Shown: positions 1 through 7,697 of the stretch, piece by piece | Numbering within the stretch: the stretch's first letter is position 1 | Layout: each line of letters opens with the position of its first letter | Source of the DNA: Campylobacter jejuni | Lineage (GTDB): Bacteria > Campylobacterota > Campylobacteria > Campylobacterales > Campylobacteraceae | Direction: 5' to 3' | DNA length: 64,000 nt | Assembly (NCBI RefSeq): GCF_001457695.1 | Contig: NZ_LN831025.1 | Location: forward strand, 1,674,001 to 1,738,000 | Translations under genes and position numbers: made by a program | The notes under the pieces: generated by a model | Databases searched by the model: none | What the model saw: the letters and a program-made list of their open reading frames with translations, nothing else | Told to the model about the DNA's origin: nothing

Positions 1-30
1 AAATGAGAGTATAACAAAAAATTTTAAAAT

Positions 31-43
31 TTTTTGCTAAAAT
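31..43 (+). promoter_or_regulatory. sigma70 extended -10 promoter for the 73..825 gene
   Basis: The sequence TTTTTGCTAAAAT is a typical Campylobacter extended -10 (TTTTGnTAnAAT) with hexamer TAAAAT at 38-43. It lies 30 bases upstream of the ATG at 73. Being inside the longer open frame, it argues against any start at 34. Confidence 0.6.
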
Positions 44-72
44 TAGCTCAAATTAAATTATTAAGGATATCC

Positions 73-825
73 ATGTTAGCTTTTTTTAAAGGTTTAGGTA
101 TAGGTTTTTTATGTTTATTACTTTTTGTTGCAGGAGTAGTTTTTAATGTAGAATTTTTAGGCAAAAAAGACTCTAATCATGATTTATATTTTTCAAGAAA
201 TATAGAAGTAAGCAATACACTAAAACCCGATATTTTATATGCAAATATTAATTTTTGGGCAAATGAAAATTTAAGTTCAAAAATTACATTAGACAATAGT
301 GAAAAAGCTGAAATCACAAATACTTTCAATCAAATTTTAGAACGCTCAAAAAAAGAAAATTTTTGTAGCGGAGGAAGTTTTTCTTTAGAACCTAATTTTT
401 CCTATAAAGATGGTATACAAACTCCAAAAGGTCAAAGATTTGATGCGAATTTAGAATGTGAATTTAAAGAAAACCAACTTGCAGATTTTAACAATCTTTT
501 AAATGACATCAATTCTATCATAGCTAAAAATAATTTCATCAGCGTTTCAACACCAGCTATACAAACAAAATTTTCAAAAGATACACTAAACAACAACAAA
601 GAAAATCTCTACAAAGAGCTTTTAAAAACATCATACGAATATGAAAAAACTTACTCTTTAGATCTTAATAAAACTTGTGTATTGAAAAATTTACAAGTAA
701 ATGCCAATACCAATATCGCACCTAGAATGCTAAATGCAAAATCTGATAATATAGAACTTTCATCTCCAATTATCAGCGAAAAAGAACAAATTTTAAACGC
801 GAAAGCTTTATTTATTTGCAAATAA
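73..825 (+). CDS. Membrane-anchored periplasmic protein of unknown function
   Basis: The product is 250 aa, corresponding by position to Cj1621. I chose the ATG at 73 because AAGGA lies just upstream (63-67) and an extended -10 precedes it; the frame is open from 34 but that part lies in the promoter. Residues 8-29 form one hydrophobic segment, an uncleaved signal or N-terminal anchor, so the rest should be periplasmic. The body is Asn- and Lys-rich with three cysteines. DLNKT (Asn199) is a Campylobacter PglB N-glycosylation sequon (D/E-x-N-x-S/T). The fold may be distantly related to the SIMPL/DUF541 family, but no catalytic motif is visible and I assign no function. Confidence 0.85.
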   Translation: MLAFFKGLGIGFLCLLLFVAGVVFNVEFLGKKDSNHDLYFSRNIEVSNTLKPDILYANINFWANENLSSKITLDNSEKAEITNTFNQILERSKKENFCSGGSFSLEPNFSYKDGIQTPKGQRFDANLECEFKENQLADFNNLLNDINSIIAKNNFISVSTPAIQTKFSKDTLNNNKENLYKELLKTSYEYEKTYSLDLNKTCVLKNLQVNANTNIAPRMLNAKSDNIELSSPIISEKEQILNAKALFICK

Positions 826-831
826 CTTAAG

Positions 832-862
832 GCAAAATAAACTCCTTTTAAGTTTATTTTGC
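832..862 (+). terminator. Hairpin terminator after the 73..825 gene
   Basis: A perfect 12-bp inverted repeat (GCAAAATAAACT at 832-843, AGTTTATTTTGC at 851-862) with a 7-base loop starts seven bases after the stop codon. The downstream tract is only moderately U-rich. Its right arm supplies the TTTTGC of the tRNA promoter that follows. Confidence 0.6.
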
Positions 863-868
863 TATACT
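857..868 (+). promoter_or_regulatory. Extended -10 promoter of the tRNA-Gly-Leu-Cys-Ser cluster
   Basis: TTTTGCTATACT with hexamer TATACT at 863-868 lies 28 bases before the first tRNA base. It overlaps the right arm of the preceding terminator hairpin. Confidence 0.6.
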
Positions 869-896
869 TTTATCTTCAAATCTTTCAGAAATTTAT

Positions 897-971
897 GCGG
901 GAATAGCTCAGGGGTAGAGCACAACCTTGCCAAGGTTGGGGTCGCGAGTTCGAATCTCGTTTCCCGCTCCA
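897..971 (+). tRNA. tRNA-Gly (GCC)
   Basis: A full cloverleaf can be drawn: acceptor GCGGGAA pairs with TTCCCGC, the anticodon loop is TTGCCAA, the T arm has GTTCGAAT, and CCA is encoded at 969-971. It is the first gene of a four-tRNA cluster. Confidence 0.97.
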
Positions 972-980
972 TAATCACCC

Positions 981-1069
981 GCCCGGGTGGTGGAATTGGT
1001 AGACACAAGGGACTTAAAATCCCTCGGAATTTTTCTTCCGTGCCGGTTCAAGTCCGGCCTCGGGCACCA
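981..1069 (+). tRNA. tRNA-Leu (TAA)
   Basis: A class II tRNA with a long variable arm. Acceptor GCCCGGG pairs with CTCGGGC, the anticodon loop is CTTAAAA (anticodon TAA), the T loop is GTTCAAG, and CCA is encoded at the 3' end. Confidence 0.97.
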
Positions 1070-1087
1070 CTTTTTCAACATTATCAG

Positions 1088-1161
1088 GGCGACATAGCCA
1101 AGCGGTAAGGCATGGGCCTGCAAAGCCTTGATCTCCGGTTCGAATCCGGATGTCGCCTCCA
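1088..1161 (+). tRNA. tRNA-Cys (GCA)
   Basis: Acceptor GGCGACA pairs with TGTCGCC, the anticodon loop is CTGCAAA (GCA), the T arm has GTTCGAAT, and TCCA ends the gene. Confidence 0.97.
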
Positions 1162-1182
1162 AAAGGCAAAACTTTACTTTAT

Positions 1183-1270
1183 CGGGAGATGGCTGAGTGG
1201 TCGAAAGCGGCGGTCTTGAAAACCGTTGAGGGTCACACCTCCAGGGGTTCGAATCCCTTTCTCCCGGCCA
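1183..1270 (+). tRNA. tRNA-Ser (TGA)
   Basis: A class II tRNA. Acceptor CGGGAGA pairs with TCTCCCG, the anticodon loop is CTTGAAA (TGA), there is a long variable arm, and GCCA ends the gene. It is the last tRNA of the cluster. Confidence 0.97.
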
Positions 1271-1329
1271 CCAAGACTTTCTAGTTTATTAAGCTTATAT
1301 CATTCCTGAAATTATAAAGGATACTACAA

Positions 1330-1434
1330 ATGAAAAATAATACTTCGGTCTTACTATTTTTGTTATATCCTAAAAAACTTAGAAAAACTATGACTAATAT
1401 AATTAAAAATAAGAAATACAAATGGAAAATTTAG
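1330..1434 (+). CDS. Possible small basic peptide, 34 aa
   Basis: An ATG at 1330 follows AAGGA at 1317-1321 at good spacing and opens a frame of 34 codons to TAG. The peptide has a short hydrophobic stretch (VLLFLLY) followed by a Lys/Arg-rich tail, the general make-up of small membrane-active peptides. It sits alone between tRNA-Ser and ribD, with no clear promoter. I know no homologue. It could equally be chance in AT-rich DNA or the remnant of a longer gene. Confidence 0.2.
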   Translation: MKNNTSVLLFLLYPKKLRKTMTNIIKNKKYKWKI

Positions 1435-1504
1435 AATTTATTATTTTAAAACAAAAATATAAAATTTTAAAAATATGTCAAATTTTAAAATACAAGGTAG
1501 CTAA

Positions 1505-2485
1505 ATGAAAGAATTTTATATGAATTTAGCTTTAAATGAGGCTTGGAAATATCAGTTTTTAACCTATCCAAATCCAGCCGTAGGCTGTGTAATCTTAGAT
1601 AAAAATGAAAAAATTTTAGCCATAAAAGCTCATGAAAAAGCTGGATTGGCTCATGCAGAACTTAATGCCATAGCTCATGCTTTTAAAAGCTTAAGACCTG
1701 AAATTTCATTGCCTAAAGAAGTAAACGCCTTACATGAGTTTATTTGCAAAAACCATCAAGGTGTATTTAAAGATAGTATAGCTTTTGTCACACTTGAGCC
1801 TTGCTCTCATCAAGGAAAAACGCCTCCTTGCGCAAAACTCTTTAGCGAGCTAGGTTTTAAAAAAATTTTCATCAGCGTTAAAGATGAAAATAAAATCGCA
1901 AGTGGTGGAGCTGAATTTTTAAAAAAACAAGGCATAGAAGTTGAATTTGACATACTTAAAGAAGAAGGAAAAAAACTTTTAAAACCTTTTTTAAAATGGC
2001 AAAAAGGGCAATTTAAACTTTTTAAATTAGCCCTTTCTATGAATGGCTCACCTTTTGGCAAAATCGTAAGCAATAAGCTAAGTCGCACTTATGCACATAA
2101 AATTAGAGCGGTGATTGATTTGCTTGTAGTCGGTGGAGAAACCATAAGAAAAGATCGCCCTATACTAGATACTAGGCTTTGCAAAGCAAAAGCGCCTAAT
2201 CTTTGTATCTTAAGCCGTCAAAATATAGATAATTTTGATAAAAATATCCCTTTATTTAAAGTTCCAAACCGCCAAATTTATACCCAAATTCCAAGTGAGG
2301 CTAAATTTTTAATGTATGAGGGTGGAGAAAATTTTCTCAAAATCTTTAAAGATGGAATAGATATGTTTTTGATTTTTCAAAGTTCAAGTTTAAATGATGA
2401 AAAAAATGTTACAATACCTTTAAATTTCAAGCCACTTTATAGGAATTTTTTAGGGAGTGATACTTATGGCATTTATGAACTTTAG
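1505..2485 (+). CDS. ribD: Riboflavin biosynthesis bifunctional deaminase/reductase RibD
   Basis: RibD deaminates 2,5-diamino-6-ribosylamino-4(3H)-pyrimidinone 5'-phosphate and then reduces the ribosyl side chain, two early cytosolic steps of riboflavin synthesis. The N-terminal zinc deaminase domain has the HAE motif (His50-Glu52) and the second zinc motif PCSHQGKTPPC (residues 99-109). The C-terminal half (about 150-326) matches the RibD reductase region by position but is weakly conserved; VVGGETIRKDRPILDTR is the recognisable part. At 326 aa it is a little short for the family. It starts at ATG 1505 after AAGG. The next gene overlaps its last 20 bases. Confidence 0.9.
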   Translation: MKEFYMNLALNEAWKYQFLTYPNPAVGCVILDKNEKILAIKAHEKAGLAHAELNAIAHAFKSLRPEISLPKEVNALHEFICKNHQGVFKDSIAFVTLEPCSHQGKTPPCAKLFSELGFKKIFISVKDENKIASGGAEFLKKQGIEVEFDILKEEGKKLLKPFLKWQKGQFKLFKLALSMNGSPFGKIVSNKLSRTYAHKIRAVIDLLVVGGETIRKDRPILDTRLCKAKAPNLCILSRQNIDNFDKNIPLFKVPNRQIYTQIPSEAKFLMYEGGENFLKIFKDGIDMFLIFQSSSLNDEKNVTIPLNFKPLYRNFLGSDTYGIYEL

Positions 2486-2987
2486 TGGATTTTTTTATGC
2501 AAGAAATGATTTAAGATTATTTAAAATAGAAAAGAAAAATGAATTAAAATCCTTTTTTTACAAAGACTACACCTTATCAAGCTACAAAGATGATTTAAAT
2601 TTAAACAATGAAATCTTTTTTTATCAAAGTTTAAAAGAAGGCTTATTTAAAGAAAATGATGAAATTTTAGTTTCAAATTTGGGTAAAAAGATCATACTTT
2701 TTAGAAATTTCACTCAAAATTGCGATAATTTTAATGAGGCAAAATTAAAACAAATATTGCTTTTATTTTTTTTGTTATTAGCGAGCGTATTTTTTGCAAG
2801 TTTGGCTATGATTAATGAATTTGGAGCCATAGATCTTGTTTTTTTAATGATTTGCTTATTGCTTTTAGTGATGGGAGTAATCAATCTTGGCTTGCTTTTT
2901 AAGCAAATTCGTATTCTTAAAAGTTTTTCCAAAGAAGAAATGAAAGAATTTTTAAGTCTAAGAATGAAAAAATACACTAAAGTGTAA
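2466..2987 (+). CDS. Small membrane protein of unknown function
   Basis: The product is 173 aa, Cj1623 by position. The frame is open from GTG 2457, but AGGGAG at 2452-2457 is correctly spaced for the ATG at 2466, so I use that. The gene overlaps the 3' end of ribD and is probably translationally coupled to it. The N-terminal 90 residues are charged and probably cytoplasmic. Two hydrophobic segments near residues 95-115 and 120-145 should form a transmembrane hairpin, followed by a basic tail. No family motif is visible and a link to flavin metabolism is not implied by sequence. Confidence 0.8.
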   Translation: MAFMNFSGFFYARNDLRLFKIEKKNELKSFFYKDYTLSSYKDDLNLNNEIFFYQSLKEGLFKENDEILVSNLGKKIILFRNFTQNCDNFNEAKLKQILLLFFLLLASVFFASLAMINEFGAIDLVFLMICLLLLVMGVINLGLLFKQIRILKSFSKEEMKEFLSLRMKKYTKV

Positions 2988-2998
2988 AAACACTTTAG
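2977..2998. terminator. Bidirectional hairpin between the 2466..2987 gene and sdaA
   Basis: An 8-bp stem, CTAAAGTG / CACTTTAG, with loop TAAAAA overlaps both stop codons of two convergent genes. It could end transcription from either side, although neither flank has a long T tract. Confidence 0.5.
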
Positions 2999-4359
2999 CA
3001 TACTGTTTTTAAATTTGTAGCAAGACCACCTAAAGAAGTTTCTTTGTATTTATAATTCATATCTTTTCCTGTTTCATACATGGTTTCTATAACCTCATCA
3101 AGGCTTACCATAGGAGTAGATTTGCGTGTCATTGCCATTCTAGCAGCACTTATAGCCTTAATAGCTCCAAAGGCATTTCTTTCTATGCAAGGAATTTGCA
3201 CAAGCCCTGCAACTGGATCGCAAGTTAAACCTAGATGATGTTCCATTGCCATTTCAGCAGCGTTGCATGCTTTAAAAGCATTAGCCCCTAAAACTGTTGC
3301 CATAGCTGCAGCTGCCATAGAGCTAGCACTACCAATTTCTGCTTGACAGCCTGCTTCTGCTCCGCTAATGCTTGCATTTTTCTTATAAAAAGAACCTATA
3401 AGCATTGCTGTTAATAAAAACTCTATAGCCTTTTCATCACTAAAACCTATAGTATGGTTTTTAAGATAAAGCATAACAGCAGGGATAACAGCACATGCTC
3501 CATTTGTTGGTGCGGTTACAACTTTTGCTCCGCTAGCATTTTCTTCAGCAATCGCAATAGCATATAAAGAAATAAAATCGATAATGCCCATAGGATCAGC
3601 TGTCATCGCCACTCTTTCTTTAAGTCCTTTAGCTCTACGCTTTAAATGAAGTTTTCCAGGCAAATAATCTTCATTTGGATGAGTGCCATTATAATACACT
3701 TCTTGCATTACTTCCCAAATTTCAAGACAATAAGCACGAATTTCCTCTTTAGTGTGAAATTGCAATTCGTAACGATAAGAAAGCTCTGCTAAATCCCAAT
3801 CTCTTTTATCGCAAAGCTCTAAAGCTTCTTTTGCATTGTTAAGCTCTATATCTAGTTTTTTCTTTTTATTTTGGTTGGAATTTTTACCTTTTTTTTCTAA
3901 TTGTGCAGCTGTTAAAACAAAGCCTCCACCTACAGAATAATAAGTTTCTTCATCAACTAACCCACCTTTACAATCATAAGCTTTAATCTTCATACCATTC
4001 TCATGTAAAGGTAAAAAATCTTTGGAAAATATCAAATCTTTTTCATAATTAAAACAAAGTTTTTTCTCACCACAAAAATCAATTTGAGCATTTTCAATAG
4101 CATTTTTATTTACTTCATCTTGTATTGCTGTGCTTAAATTTTTAGCTTCTAGGCCATTTAACCCCCAAATTACAGCCTTATCACTCAAGTGTCCTTTACC
4201 TGTTAATGACAAAGAACCATAAAGAGTAACCTCAACTCTATCAATTTCATCAAGCTTTTTAGCGACTTTTTTACAAAATAAATTTCCAGCAAGCATAGGC
4301 CCTAAAGTATGAGAAGAAGAAGGACCAACACCTATTTTAAAAATGCTTAAATTACTCAT
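2995..4359 (-). CDS. sdaA: L-serine dehydratase (iron-sulfur type)
   Basis: SdaA converts L-serine to pyruvate and ammonia in the cytosol; serine is a major carbon source for C. jejuni. At 454 aa it is the single-chain form. The N-terminal GVGPSSSHTLGPM region and the C-terminal catalytic domain (TAPTNGACAVIPAV, SGAEAGCQAEIGSASS) are present. Cys338, Cys380 and Cys391 have the same spacing (42 and 11 residues) as the three [4Fe-4S] ligands known in the Legionella enzyme. Start at ATG 4359 after AAGGA. It is the second gene after sdaC, 14 bases downstream, so the two form an uptake-degradation operon. A lysine-rich insert near 157-170 (NSNQNKKKKL) looks like a surface loop. Confidence 0.96.
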   Translation of the reverse strand: MSNLSIFKIGVGPSSSHTLGPMLAGNLFCKKVAKKLDEIDRVEVTLYGSLSLTGKGHLSDKAVIWGLNGLEAKNLSTAIQDEVNKNAIENAQIDFCGEKKLCFNYEKDLIFSKDFLPLHENGMKIKAYDCKGGLVDEETYYSVGGGFVLTAAQLEKKGKNSNQNKKKKLDIELNNAKEALELCDKRDWDLAELSYRYELQFHTKEEIRAYCLEIWEVMQEVYYNGTHPNEDYLPGKLHLKRRAKGLKERVAMTADPMGIIDFISLYAIAIAEENASGAKVVTAPTNGACAVIPAVMLYLKNHTIGFSDEKAIEFLLTAMLIGSFYKKNASISGAEAGCQAEIGSASSMAAAAMATVLGANAFKACNAAEMAMEHHLGLTCDPVAGLVQIPCIERNAFGAIKAISAARMAMTRKSTPMVSLDEVIETMYETGKDMNYKYKETSLGGLATNLKTVC

Positions 4360-4373
4360 TTTTTATCCTTAAT

Positions 4374-5624
4374 TTATAAAAGATCATGAATTGCAGCAGA
4401 AATTGCAACTATCCCCATTACCAAAATAAAAAGATCTAAAAATTTATTACGAAATCTTGCCAAAATATCAAAACGATAAATACAATAAAGTGGCATTAAG
4501 AAAAGCAAAATAGCCAAAACAGGGCCACCAATAGCCTCGATAATTCCTATAACACTTGGATTTTTATACGCAACAAGCCAAGCAATAGCAAAGGTAATGA
4601 TCGCTGTTAAAGTTTGAGCGAATTTACCTTGAATTCTACCATTACTTGCTTTATATAAAATGCCATTTAAGCCTTCTTGAGAACCAAGATAATGTCCTAA
4701 GAAACTTTTGCTAATAGCCACAAGTGCAACAATAGGTCCAACATAAGCTAGTAAAGAAACTTCAGGAAATTTATTTGCTATAAAAGTAAGAATATTGATA
4801 TTTTGATCTTTTGCTGATGCAAAATCTTCTGGTGTAAAGGTTAAAGCACAAGAAAAAACAAAAAACATTACAACAAAAACCATAAGAATAATTGCCAAAG
4901 AAATAATTTTTCTAGCGCGAGGTTCAGCATAATCACCATATTCTTTTTTACAATAACAAGCAAGTGAAGAAATAATAGGAGAGTGATTAAAACTAAATAC
5001 CATCACAGGAATAACAAGCCATAAAGTAACCCAAAAATTACTTGTTGAAATTACGGAAAAATCAACATTTGCAAATAATGATGAATTCCATTGTGGAATT
5101 AAAAGCAATGAAAAAATAAATAAAAATATAATAAAAGGAAAAACAAGAAAACTCATTGCTTTTGTTACAACATTTTCACCAAGAATAGAAATCAAAACCA
5201 AAACTCCAACAATCAAAAAACTCACCCACCAACGAGCAGCATGAGTAAGATCTGCATTGAAATTGAACTGATTGATTAAGAACTCAAGCAAAGTTGTTGT
5301 AAGATTAGCACTATAAACCAATAAAATAGGCAAAATAGCAAAAAAATACAAAAGTGTAATTAAAAATCCACCGCCTTTGCCAAAATAACTTTCTGCAACA
5401 AAAGTAATATCATCTTTTGGATTAGAACTTGAAAGCACAAAGCGACATAAATTTCTATGAGCTAAGTAAGTCATAGGAAAAGCTAAAACAAGTATAACTA
5501 ACAAAGGTATCAATCCACCAAGCCCAGCACTAATAGGTAACAAAAGTACGCCGGCTCCAATAGCTGTTCCAAAAAGAGATAAAACCCACCTTGTATCGTG
5601 ACTAGTCCATTTAGGAGTATTCAT
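4374..5624 (-). CDS. sdaC: Serine transporter SdaC
   Basis: SdaC is an inner-membrane amino acid/polyamine permease of the HAAAP (serine/threonine) family importing L-serine with protons. The 416-aa sequence has about 11 hydrophobic segments and the family N-terminus FGTAIGAGVLLLPISAGLGG. It starts at ATG 5624 behind AAGGAAG and is immediately followed by sdaA. Known C. jejuni work ties this pair to growth on serine and to gut colonization; the sequence shows the pairing. Confidence 0.95.
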   Translation of the reverse strand: MNTPKWTSHDTRWVLSLFGTAIGAGVLLLPISAGLGGLIPLLVILVLAFPMTYLAHRNLCRFVLSSSNPKDDITFVAESYFGKGGGFLITLLYFFAILPILLVYSANLTTTLLEFLINQFNFNADLTHAARWWVSFLIVGVLVLISILGENVVTKAMSFLVFPFIIFLFIFSLLLIPQWNSSLFANVDFSVISTSNFWVTLWLVIPVMVFSFNHSPIISSLACYCKKEYGDYAEPRARKIISLAIILMVFVVMFFVFSCALTFTPEDFASAKDQNINILTFIANKFPEVSLLAYVGPIVALVAISKSFLGHYLGSQEGLNGILYKASNGRIQGKFAQTLTAIITFAIAWLVAYKNPSVIGIIEAIGGPVLAILLFLMPLYCIYRFDILARFRNKFLDLFILVMGIVAISAAIHDLL

Positions 5625-5658
5625 TATTCTTCCTTAAATTTAAGATTACATCTCTTTT

Positions 5659-5670
5659 ATTTTAGCAAAA
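5659..5670 (-). promoter_or_regulatory. Extended -10 promoter of sdaC-sdaA
   Basis: On the minus strand TTTTGCTAAAAT reads with hexamer TAAAAT at 5659-5664, 35 bases before the sdaC start. The 130 bases further upstream are AT-rich with no other obvious site. Confidence 0.55.
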
Positions 5671-5820
5671 TATTTATAAATAATTATTTTTTAAAAAAAA
5701 ATATTTTAAATCTTATGTAACATTTTGTAAATTTAATTTTATAAAAAAACAATCACTTGTATCAATAAAGTATTATTTTAAAACTAAATATATTTTGGGT
5801 TTTACAATCAAAAAATAAAA

Positions 5821-5844
5821 ATTTGGAAGACTATGCTTCCAAAT
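5821..5844 (-). terminator. Terminator of the PepSY-like gene
   Basis: A 9-bp inverted repeat, ATTTGGAAG / CTTCCAAAT with a 6-base loop, lies 40 bases beyond the stop codon at 5885. On the minus strand it is followed by a T-rich tract, as expected for intrinsic termination. Confidence 0.75.
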
Positions 5845-5884
5845 TTTTGCATCAAATTTTCTAAGGGAGTTAAATTTTCAAAAA

Positions 5885-6301
5885 TTAATCTAATTTTTGA
5901 CCTAGGATATTTCCTTGCATATCTGTATAAACTTCCATATTGTTATTAAACTTAAATTTATAACCATTAATTTCTTTGTCTACTTCAAGAATTTGAGCAT
6001 TTGGTTGAGTTGCACTCACTTTTTTCATAACATTAGGTAAGATAGTATGTGGCAAAGCCTTATATTTTCCATCAACTTCTTTCCACTCTCCATTGATCAT
6101 AAAATCAATTTCAGTTCCATCATTTAAAATCACATCATAAGAATCTATGTCTTTTTTCACCAAACCAATTTGAGCGGTTTTAAAATTTTTAGAAATAAAT
6201 TCTTTGGCATTATTTGGAAGTTCGCTAGCAGGAACAACCATATCTTTAGCTAAAAGCACCGTAGTACCCAACAAAGCAAGTAAAGTTAGTTTTGCTTTCA
6301 T
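5885..6301 (-). CDS. Secreted PepSY-like (DUF2874) periplasmic protein
   Basis: A 138-aa protein, Cj1626c by position. Residues 1-18 are a signal peptide (MKAKLTLLALLGTTVLLAK). The mature part has two tandem copies of the PepSY-like fold: a conserved pattern of a helix then DGTEIDF(M)INGEWKEVDG in the first and NNMEVYTDMQGNILG in the second. PepSY-like proteins of this group are periplasmic and often controlled by two-component systems, but no enzymatic role is established. RBS GGAGAAATT precedes ATG 6301. It stands alone, with its own terminator and a DccR-type box upstream. Confidence 0.88.
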   Translation of the reverse strand: MKAKLTLLALLGTTVLLAKDMVVPASELPNNAKEFISKNFKTAQIGLVKKDIDSYDVILNDGTEIDFMINGEWKEVDGKYKALPHTILPNVMKKVSATQPNAQILEVDKEINGYKFKFNNNMEVYTDMQGNILGQKLD

Positions 6302-6334
6302 AATTTCTCCTTTTTTTTTGTCTTGGTTGGCGAA

Positions 6335-6367
6335 AGTTTAACTCAAAACTGTGAAGTGAATGTGAAA
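6335..6367 (-). promoter_or_regulatory. DccR-type operator and -10 of the PepSY-like gene
   Basis: On the minus strand TTTCACATTCACTTCACA (6350-6367) fits WTTCAC-N6-TTCACW, the repeat I recall as the reported motif of the C. jejuni DccRS two-component regulon, whose listed targets include Cj1626c. A -10-like TAAACT sits at 6335-6340, so the repeat covers the -35 position, as expected for a response-regulator-activated promoter. Confidence 0.65.
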
Positions 6368-6368
6368 C

Positions 6369-7113
6369 TTAAAAAATAATTTTCAAGCTTTCATTCTCAA
6401 CACTTATACCTTGACTTTTTATAAATTTTATTTCTTTTCCATCTTCAAATTTTAAAATATCTTTATCTTTTAGATTAATATCATAAGTTAAAATATGCAA
6501 AACAATATCATAAATACAAAAGAAAAGTTCTTTTTCTTCTATGTTTAAATCACAAACTTCAAGTTCTAATTTATCAAAATTTCTAAGCCCATAAGTATAA
6601 GCATTAACTCCATTTTCACTAGGATAAACACTAACATATTATCCAATTATATACCGGCAAGCAATTATCATCTAACATTTTTGCATTTTCTATATAAAAA
6701 CTGGGCTCTAAAACAACTGCACCTGTATAAAAACCTAAAGCATGTTTATTATCCAAACATAAAGCTGCAATTTTCGTAAACATTTTAGCTTGTTCTAATT
6801 TGCTTTGATCTTGACTTAGCACCGCTATAAGAAGATGAGCTTTATGTTTTTTAGTTTGCTCTAAGGCATCTTTCCACATAAAATTAAAATTTGCATAGTA
6901 TTCTGCTTCGTGATTAGGTATAGGATTTTTAATCAAATTTAGAGTAATCAACATATTTTCATATGAAAAAATCACTCCCTCTTTGGTAAAATTTTCATCA
7001 GCTATTTTTATATTAAATTTATCTTCTAAAATGCTTTTTAACTCCGAAAAATTAAAATCAACTTCATCAAGAAGAACAAAAGAGGTAAAATTGTGATTTA
7101 AATCTATAGTCAT
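6369..7113 (-). pseudogene. DUF4261 family protein, interrupted by a frameshift
   Basis: From ATG 7113 (AGGA upstream) the frame codes for 160 aa and stops at TAG 6631-6633. Shifting one base there continues the protein for about 91 codons to TAA at 6369-6371, starting VSVYPSENGVNAYTYGL. The joined product, about 250 aa, has the DUF4261 C-terminal pattern (YTYGLxxFxKLELEV then an SxGIxVExESLKI-like end). DUF4261 has no known biochemical role. The shift, near 6632-6645, is not in a homopolymer, so one base has probably been gained in the lineage; a sequencing error is possible. It diverges from exbB2 and corresponds to Cj1627c. Confidence 0.75.
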
Positions 7114-7190
7114 GTTAAATCCTATTTAAATTTTTATAAATTATAACCTAATAAAAATAAAAACTATAAACAAGAATTTCTTAAAAATTA

Positions 7191-7235
7191 TGATAATTGA
7201 TATTAATTATAAATTTATTTTTTATATAGTATAAT
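7191..7235 (+). promoter_or_regulatory. Fur-like box and -10 upstream of exbB2-exbD2-tonB2
   Basis: Three adjacent GATAAT-like heptamers (TGATAAT, TGATATT, AATTATA at 7191-7211) resemble a Fur box, and a good -10 (AGTATAAT, hexamer TATAAT at 7230-7235) lies 37 bases before the GTG start. Iron repression of a TonB-energising operon is expected biology; the exact Fur contacts are inferred. Confidence 0.5.
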
Positions 7236-7271
7236 TTTTTAAAATTTATAAGTATATTTTTGGAGAAAAAT

Positions 7272-7697
7272 GTGGAATTTCTAAAAGATTACATCGATTT
7301 AATTATCTTTTTAATTCTAGGAATTATGGCATTTATAGCTTTTTGGTGTGTCGTAGAAAGAATGCTATTTTTTAGAAAAATTAACTTTAAAAATTATGAG
7401 AATCAAGAGCAATTTGATGATGCGATTAGTGAAAATTTAACCACTATATATATCATCTATTCCAATGCCCCTTATATAGGACTTTTAGGCACTGTAATAG
7501 GCATTATGGTTACATTTTACGAAATGGGCTTGGCGGGCAATATAGATGTCAAATCCATAGTCGTGGGACTTTCTTTAGCTCTTAAAGCTACAGCCTTAGG
7601 ACTTTTGGTTGCTATTCCTGCTTTAATGGCTTATAATGCCTTACTTAGAAGAGTTTCTCTCTTAAGCAATGCTTATAAGGCAAATAAAAATGCTTAA
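7272..7697 (+). CDS. exbB2: ExbB-type proton channel subunit of the TonB system
   Basis: ExbB and ExbD form the inner-membrane proton-driven motor that energises TonB-dependent outer-membrane receptors. The 141-aa protein has three hydrophobic segments and the MotA/TolQ/ExbB core with APYIGLLGTVIGIMVTF. The start is GTG 7272, because GGAGA at 7262-7266 is correctly spaced; the frame's TTG at 7260 would contain the RBS itself. It overlaps exbD2 by eight bases. It is the first gene of exbB2-exbD2-tonB2. Confidence 0.95.
   Translation: MEFLKDYIDLIIFLILGIMAFIAFWCVVERMLFFRKINFKNYENQEQFDDAISENLTTIYIIYSNAPYIGLLGTVIGIMVTFYEMGLAGNIDVKSIVVGLSLALKATALGLLVAIPALMAYNALLRRVSLLSNAYKANKNA

Noticed and set aside
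34-72. N-terminal extension of the first gene
   Set aside because: This part contains an extended -10 promoter, and AAGGA fits the ATG at 73.
908-1162. Open frame antisense to the tRNA cluster
   Set aside because: It is the complement of tRNA-Gly, tRNA-Leu and tRNA-Cys and gives the well-known spurious tRNA-antisense peptide pattern.
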